A stretch of DNA of 34,524 bases from Cyclobacteriaceae bacterium. Its GTDB lineage: Bacteria; Bacteroidota; Bacteroidia; Cytophagales; Cyclobacteriaceae. The DNA lies in contig JAKLJG010000020.1 of assembly GCA_023151255.1 (NCBI GenBank), positions 1 through 34,524 of the forward strand, read 5' to 3'. The notes beneath the pieces were generated by a model. That model saw nothing but the letters and a program-made list of their open reading frames with translations, made no database searches and was not told where the DNA came from. The translations under genes were made by a program, and so were the position numbers. Shown here in pieces: positions 30,897-34,524 of this stretch (position 1 is its first letter; every line of letters begins with the position of its first letter).

Positions 30897-32091
30897 TAAG
30901 CCGGTCGATAATAGCATGCACAATATCACGGGCAACTGCGTGCTTATCCTTGGTTTCAAACTCCTCCACACGCTGTTGGCGGTCAATCAGGGTAATCTTG
31001 TTGGTATCGTAGCCGAAGCCCGCACCCGGATCGTTCAGGGAGTTCAGAACAATCAGATCAAAATTTTTTGATTCCAGTTTTTTCAATGCATTTGCTTGTT
31101 CGTTTTCAGTTTCCAAAGCAAAGCCAACAATAAACTGGCCGTTATTTTTTTGCTTACCCAGCGTAGCCGCAATGTCGTGCGTCTTCGTCAGCTCAAGTGT
31201 GAGTGTATCCGCTTTCTTTTTGATTTTCTGGTCGGCCCGGGTAACCGGCTTATAATCGGCAACAGCAGCCGCCAGCACGGTTATATCGGCTTGGGGAAAA
31301 ACTTGGGTAACAGCGTTAAACATTTCTTCTGCAGAAATTACCTTTTTAACGGAAATGCCCGGGTAGTTAGTGTGCAAATGAGTAGGACCTGTTATCAACT
31401 CCACATCAGCTCCTTCGCTGGCCAGCGCTTCGGCAATGGCAAAGCCCATTTTGCCGCTGGAGTGATTGCCGATAAATCGTACCGGGTCAATAGCTTCATA
31501 CGTAGGCCCGGCCGTAACAACAGCTTTCTTACCGGTTAACTTTTTTTTTGAGCTGAAAAATGATTCAAGCCAGCGCATGATATCTTCCGGCTCGGCCATG
31601 CGGCCAGTGCCGATCAGCCCGCTGGCCAGTTCGCCATGAGTCGGATCGATAAGTTGGATGCCGAAAGACTTTAGCTTTTCAAAGTTGGATTGGGTTGACG
31701 GATGCTGCAACATATCCAGATCCATAGCCGGAGCAACCACTACTGGGCACCTGGCCGACAGGTAAACCGCCAGCAACAGGTTGTCGCAGATGCCGGTGGC
31801 CATTTTAGCAAGTGTATTGGCGCTGGCAGGGGCAATCACCAACACATCGGCCCACAGGCCCAACTCAACATGGTTGTTCCATTGCCCGCTGGCATCCTTA
31901 ATAAAATCGGACAAAACCGGGTTTTTAGAAAGCGTTGATAGGGTAACAGGCGTGATAAAATCTTTTGCTGAGGGGGTCAGTACCACCTTCACTTCGGCAC
32001 CGGCTTTAACCAGCAACCGGATAAGCATTGCCGCTTTATACGCGGCAATACTGCCGGTTACGCCCAGCAAAATACGCTTGCCCTGCAACAT
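30889..32091 (-). CDS. coaBC: Bifunctional phosphopantothenoylcysteine decarboxylase/phosphopantothenate-cysteine ligase
   Basis: The 400-residue protein has the flavin-dependent decarboxylase CoaC (1-185; LLGVTGSIAAYKA, active His74 in NNHVELG, APAMDLDM, GRMAEPEDI) fused to the ligase CoaB (about 190-400; VVTAGPTYEAIDPVRFIGNHSSGKMG). It performs two successive steps of coenzyme A synthesis from 4'-phosphopantothenate. The CoaC clamp reads ELASGLIGTGRM with Ser where E. coli has the catalytic Cys of ACGD. It lies 7 bp after rpoZ. Confidence 0.96.
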   Translation of the reverse strand: MLQGKRILLGVTGSIAAYKAAMLIRLLVKAGAEVKVVLTPSAKDFITPVTLSTLSKNPVLSDFIKDASGQWNNHVELGLWADVLVIAPASANTLAKMATGICDNLLLAVYLSARCPVVVAPAMDLDMLQHPSTQSNFEKLKSFGIQLIDPTHGELASGLIGTGRMAEPEDIMRWLESFFSSKKKLTGKKAVVTAGPTYEAIDPVRFIGNHSSGKMGFAIAEALASEGADVELITGPTHLHTNYPGISVKKVISAEEMFNAVTQVFPQADITVLAAAVADYKPVTRADQKIKKKADTLTLELTKTHDIAATLGKQKNNGQFIVGFALETENEQANALKKLESKNFDLIVLNSLNDPGAGFGYDTNKITLIDRQQRVEEFETKDKHAVARDIVHAIIDRLNA

Positions 32092-32098
32092 GCTTCAA

Positions 32099-32419
32099 TC
32101 AGGCTTCAGTCTGCTCTTCAGCGCCCCGGATGCGGAAATTCAGTTTTCCTTCCAGAAATTCTTCTGTTGCCGTAGAGGTTGGTTTGGGCATCCGTTCATA
32201 GAATTTCGAGATCTCGATTTGCTCGCGGTTTTCAAACACTTCCTCTAGGTTATCAACCGTGGTTGCAAATTCAGCTAATTTAGAATTCAATTCTTCCTTG
32301 AGGTTAACGGCAATTTGCTTGGCCCGGTTGGAAATAACTACAACCGATTCGTAGATGTTGCCGGTAGGTGCCGAAAGTTTTTCGAGGTCGCGTGTAATAA
32401 TTGATGATTGTATAGCCAT
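32099..32419 (-). CDS. rpoZ: RNA polymerase omega subunit
   Basis: The 106-residue protein matches the Bacteroidota form of omega: SIITRDLEKLSAPTGNIYESVVVISNRAKQIAVNLKEELNSKL, where the segment up to ISNRAKQI is the conserved core that clasps the beta' subunit. The C-terminal half (KFYERMPKPTSTATEEFLEGKLNFR) is typical of this phylum rather than of E. coli. Omega helps assemble and stabilise RNA polymerase. It lies between bamD (16 bp before) and coaBC (7 bp after), the usual Bacteroidota neighbourhood. Confidence 0.93.
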   Translation of the reverse strand: MAIQSSIITRDLEKLSAPTGNIYESVVVISNRAKQIAVNLKEELNSKLAEFATTVDNLEEVFENREQIEISKFYERMPKPTSTATEEFLEGKLNFRIRGAEEQTEA

Positions 32420-32435
32420 AAAGTTAATTGTGTAA

Positions 32436-33236
32436 TTACGATTTCAGTTTGCCCAGTTTATCCAGGCTATTAACATAATACCTCTCTGCTTCTTTTAGAT
32501 AGGAACTATTGGGATAGCGATCGAGAAATTCGATGTAATCGTTCACCACGCTCTGGTAGCGTTCTTTTTGCTTCGATTGAATACTCTGTTCAGCCAACAG
32601 GTAATGCGAAGCTACGATAAGAAAGTGAGCCTCCTCCACATATTTTGAATCGGGAAAATTGTTAACAAAGTTACCCAAGGCAACAATTGCCGATTTGTAG
32701 TTGCGCAGTTTATAATACTGCCGGGCATTGGCAAATCCTTTCTCTTCAAGCCGTGCCTGAATGGTAAAAATTACCTCCAGGGCCTGGTCGCGGAATTTGC
32801 TGGAGGGATACCGGTTTAGAAATTCCTGCATCGAGGTCATAGCCTGCACACTCTCAGTTTGATCCAGGTTGGAGTCGGGTGATGATTTATATAAAGAGTA
32901 AGCGTACATATAGCGGCCCTCTTCAGCCAGGGTTGAACGGCCGTAGGTTTCATAAAACGTTCTGAATTGCTCGCTGGCCAACAGGTACATTTTCTGGTAA
33001 TATTGGCAGTAGGCCAGGTTAAACTGAGCCCGCTCGGCTTCAGGCAATCCACGGATTACCGGCATGATTTGCTCCAACAGTACCGAAGCGCGGTAATAAT
33101 CTTTTTTGGCATAATACGCCAGGCTGGCCTCGTACTTCACGCGCCAGTCGGGGTTCTTCTCAATCTTGCGAAACTTGCCGCAAGAAGTACCCAAAAGAAG
33201 GAAAGAAACCGCAAATACAACCGCTATTAACCGCAT
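32436..33236 (-). CDS. bamD: Outer membrane assembly lipoprotein BamD
   Basis: The chosen start (MRLIAVVFAVSFLLLGTSC) gives 266 residues with a standard lipobox LGTSC19. The ATG at 33257 would add seven residues before the basic n-region and would lie upstream of the -7 box at 33244-33251. The mature protein contains five TPR-like repeats: YYAKKDYYRASVLLEQIMPVI, YQKMYLLASEQFRTFYETYGRS, TSMQEFLNRYPSSKFRDQALEV, YKSAIVALGNFVNNFPDSKYVEEA and VVNDYIEFLDRYPNSSYLKEAER. BamD is the essential periplasmic lipoprotein of the beta-barrel assembly machine. Confidence 0.94.
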   Translation of the reverse strand: MRLIAVVFAVSFLLLGTSCGKFRKIEKNPDWRVKYEASLAYYAKKDYYRASVLLEQIMPVIRGLPEAERAQFNLAYCQYYQKMYLLASEQFRTFYETYGRSTLAEEGRYMYAYSLYKSSPDSNLDQTESVQAMTSMQEFLNRYPSSKFRDQALEVIFTIQARLEEKGFANARQYYKLRNYKSAIVALGNFVNNFPDSKYVEEAHFLIVASHYLLAEQSIQSKQKERYQSVVNDYIEFLDRYPNSSYLKEAERYYVNSLDKLGKLKS

Positions 33237-33243
33237 AAGCCTG

Positions 33244-33251
33244 CAAATATA
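33244..33251 (-). promoter_or_regulatory. Candidate -7 box directly before bamD
   Basis: The minus strand reads TATATTTG here, a perfect TAnnTTTG. The -33 region has only TTA at a spacing of 20, so it is weak. If used, the transcript would start within a few bases of the bamD ATG (33236), giving an almost leaderless mRNA. Confidence 0.35.
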
Positions 33252-33299
33252 GTACATCAGGCAGATATGTGTAAAACGCTGAAACCGAGCTGTTGGTAT

Positions 33300-34007
33300 T
33301 TACTTTTTAACGATGAGTTTGCGGGTCATTACCCCTTCGTTATCAAGGTAAAGGGTGTAAAAGTAGATGCCTCCGCTCAGATCATCGGCCTTTATCTTCA
33401 CCTGGGTTTCAAGAAACGGCAACTCTATTTCTGATAACCGGCTGCCCAGAATATTATGGATGACAATCTTTGCCCGTACCGTTTCGGTGTTAAGCCGGTA
33501 ATTAATAGTGGCATAATCGGTTACCGGGTTGGGGTAAACATCGTGTATGGTGATGAGGCGCGAATTGAAAATTTCTGTACGGGCCGGTTTCTCTTCTGTA
33601 ATGAAATGGTATTCAACTTCAATGGTTTCGGCCGGATTAGCCACGTTGGTGATCCGGTAACGGACACTGCTGGTTATTGGAACCAGGCCGGCTTCCATAG
33701 CAACCGACCAATTGGTTAAACTCTGTTCCGGCTCAATGCGTATGGTTAAATCTTCATTGACCTGCTCTGTTTCGCAAGATGCAGTTAAACAAATAAAATA
33801 CCGCTGAGTTCCTCCCAGTTGAGCAGAACTCTTCCGGATGATTAAGGTTATTGCTTTTTGAGTAGTATTTTTTATGGTAAGGGGTGCAGTAATCCGTTCA
33901 CCAATAAAGCCCCTGTAATTTTCCTGTAATCCCGTAACTTCAAAACTCTGGGCTGATAAAACCACAGCAACCAAAAGCCCGCAAGCCAACAGCAGAAGCT
34001 TTTTCAT
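33300..34007 (-). CDS. Secreted protein with type IX secretion sorting domain (type A)
   Basis: The 235-residue protein has a signal peptide (about 1-19, VVLSAQ-SFEV), a middle beta-sandwich-like region (20-145) with no recognised family, and a type A T9SS C-terminal domain. The CTD shows VYPNPVTDYATINYRL, then AKIVIHNILGSRLSEIEL, and ends GGIYFYTLYLDNEGVMTRKLIVKK. Such domains direct passage through the type IX secretion system and removal or anchoring at the surface. It lies 63 bp before bamD on the same strand and 85 bp after the OstA-like gene, with no clear promoter. Confidence 0.9.
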   Translation of the reverse strand: MKKLLLLACGLLVAVVLSAQSFEVTGLQENYRGFIGERITAPLTIKNTTQKAITLIIRKSSAQLGGTQRYFICLTASCETEQVNEDLTIRIEPEQSLTNWSVAMEAGLVPITSSVRYRITNVANPAETIEVEYHFITEEKPARTEIFNSRLITIHDVYPNPVTDYATINYRLNTETVRAKIVIHNILGSRLSEIELPFLETQVKIKADDLSGGIYFYTLYLDNEGVMTRKLIVKK

Positions 34008-34081
34008 GGGTGAGAGGAGTTGGCATAAAAGATAGCATTTTTTATCGGGGTTTCATAGAAAAGTCAGCAGAAATTAAAAGC

Positions 34082-34096
34082 TTAACGTTACGTTAA
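34082..34096. repeat. 15-bp palindrome between the OstA-like and T9SS genes
   Basis: TTAACGT-T-ACGTTAA is a perfect odd-length palindrome overlapping the stop codon (34093-34095) of the OstA-like gene. It has no T-run and may be a protein site or chance. Confidence 0.4.
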
Positions 34097-34524
34097 CGCA
34101 GTGGTTTTATGCGCTGTGCACCTGATGGTACCGGCCGCTTGACTACATCGTATTTGACCGGGCGACTTTCTTCCTTCCACACAAAGCCTTTAAGCCTGGT
34201 TTTTTCTTTCACCAGTTCATGGGGCGGAATGAATTCAGCCTCTGGTTTTACATAAAAACTGATGTTATTGACTACCCCGTTACGAAACCGGATGGTAATG
34301 TTGCTACAAATAATCTTATTCATGCCCATAAACACATTGGTGCGATCTTCCAGGGCAAAAAAGATACTCTCTCCGTTGCCATCAACCACCACCCTGTCCA
34401 ACTGCTTATTCTTAAAATAGGCTGTCATTTTTCGGCCTTTCATCTGGTTATAATTGTTAAGCGTATCCACCGAGATAATAAAGGCATTGAACACCATAAA
34501 AATCCGGCTGATGGTATTGTTTTC
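34093..34524 (-). CDS. OstA/LptA-like family protein, C-terminal part (cut by window edge)
   Basis: The reading frame stays open to the window edge (ENNTISRIF precedes the first visible ATG at 34497), so this is the 3' part of a longer gene and that ATG is not its start. The visible 143 codons contain VDTLNNYNQMKGRKMTAYFKN, VVVDGNGESIFFALED, MGMNKIICSNITIRFRNGVVNNISFYVKPEAEFIPPHEL and RLKGFVWKEESRP. These match the repeating OstA/LptA beta-jellyroll of Bacteroidota OstA-like proteins, which are thought to take part in lipopolysaccharide transport to the outer membrane. This suits its place ahead of bamD. Confidence 0.85.
   Translation of the reverse strand, partial: ENNTISRIFMVFNAFIISVDTLNNYNQMKGRKMTAYFKNKQLDRVVVDGNGESIFFALEDRTNVFMGMNKIICSNITIRFRNGVVNNISFYVKPEAEFIPPHELVKEKTRLKGFVWKEESRPVKYDVVKRPVPSGAQRIKPLR

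Noticed and set aside
30897-30986. 30-residue extension of the DUF4835 protein
   Set aside because: It lies wholly inside coaBC and hides a clean signal peptide starting at the internal Met.

Overview
The window looks like a chromosomal fragment of a Bacteroidota bacterium, most likely order Cytophagales. Seen in the sequence: a type IX secretion C-terminal sorting domain, an S46 dipeptidyl-peptidase, DUF4412 and DUF4835 proteins, the gene order bamD-rpoZ-coaBC-DUF4835-recN, almost no Shine-Dalgarno sequences, and several promoters of the Bacteroidota TTG-N19/20-TAnnTTTG type. Placement below order level is not possible from this alone. No phage, insertion sequence or CRISPR array was seen.

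Layout. 1-2640 (+): terminator of an upstream gene, a secreted serine beta-lactamase-fold hydrolase and a DUF4412 protein. 2646-7710 (-): a small membrane protein, a secreted penicillin-acylase-family Ntn hydrolase, a stand-alone KAS III-like enzyme, a SnoaL-like protein and a DUF456 membrane protein. 7873-8469 (+): a Crp/Fnr regulator preceded by a perfect 22-bp palindrome. 8573-12136 (-): DPP7-type peptidase and a membrane-anchored ceramidase-like hydrolase. 12237-15368 (+): Tat-exported Gfo/Idh/MocA oxidoreductase and an M28 lipoprotein peptidase, closed by a bidirectional terminator.

15435-19422 (-) is the most interesting part: tRNA-Leu(CAA), a Crp/Fnr regulator starting 16 bp after the tRNA, a TauE/SafE exporter, a CstB-like persulfide dioxygenase/pseudorhodanese/rhodanese fusion, a single-domain rhodanese and a SlyD-like FKBP. 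It resembles the staphylococcal cst sulfide-detoxification operon, but with a Crp/Fnr protein in place of the CsoR-type CstR. Two Crp-like palindromes lie at almost the same distance (36.5 and 37.5 bp) upstream of candidate -7 boxes, one before tauE and one before the cstB-like gene, and neither promoter has a recognisable -33 element. This is the layout expected of promoters that need an activator.

19480-20563 (-): ABM-domain protein and a SAM hydroxide adenosyltransferase homologue with apparent loss of catalytic residues. 20648-25432 (+): phoH, comEC and an enoyl-CoA hydratase in one run, then a solute-binding protein with its own promoter and terminator. 25496-27415 (+): recQ. 27492-27917 (-): lipocalin-like lipoprotein. 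After a 364-bp gap, 28282-34524 (-) holds a housekeeping and envelope cluster read in the order OstA/LptA-like protein (cut by the window edge), T9SS-sorted protein, bamD, rpoZ, coaBC, DUF4835, recN.

Several start sites were moved from the longest ORF. Both Crp/Fnr genes and phoH appear to use TTG starts. Promoter, operator or tRNA positions rule out the longer versions for phoH, the cstB-like gene and the second Crp gene. All domain assignments come from reading motifs by eye; no database search was run.
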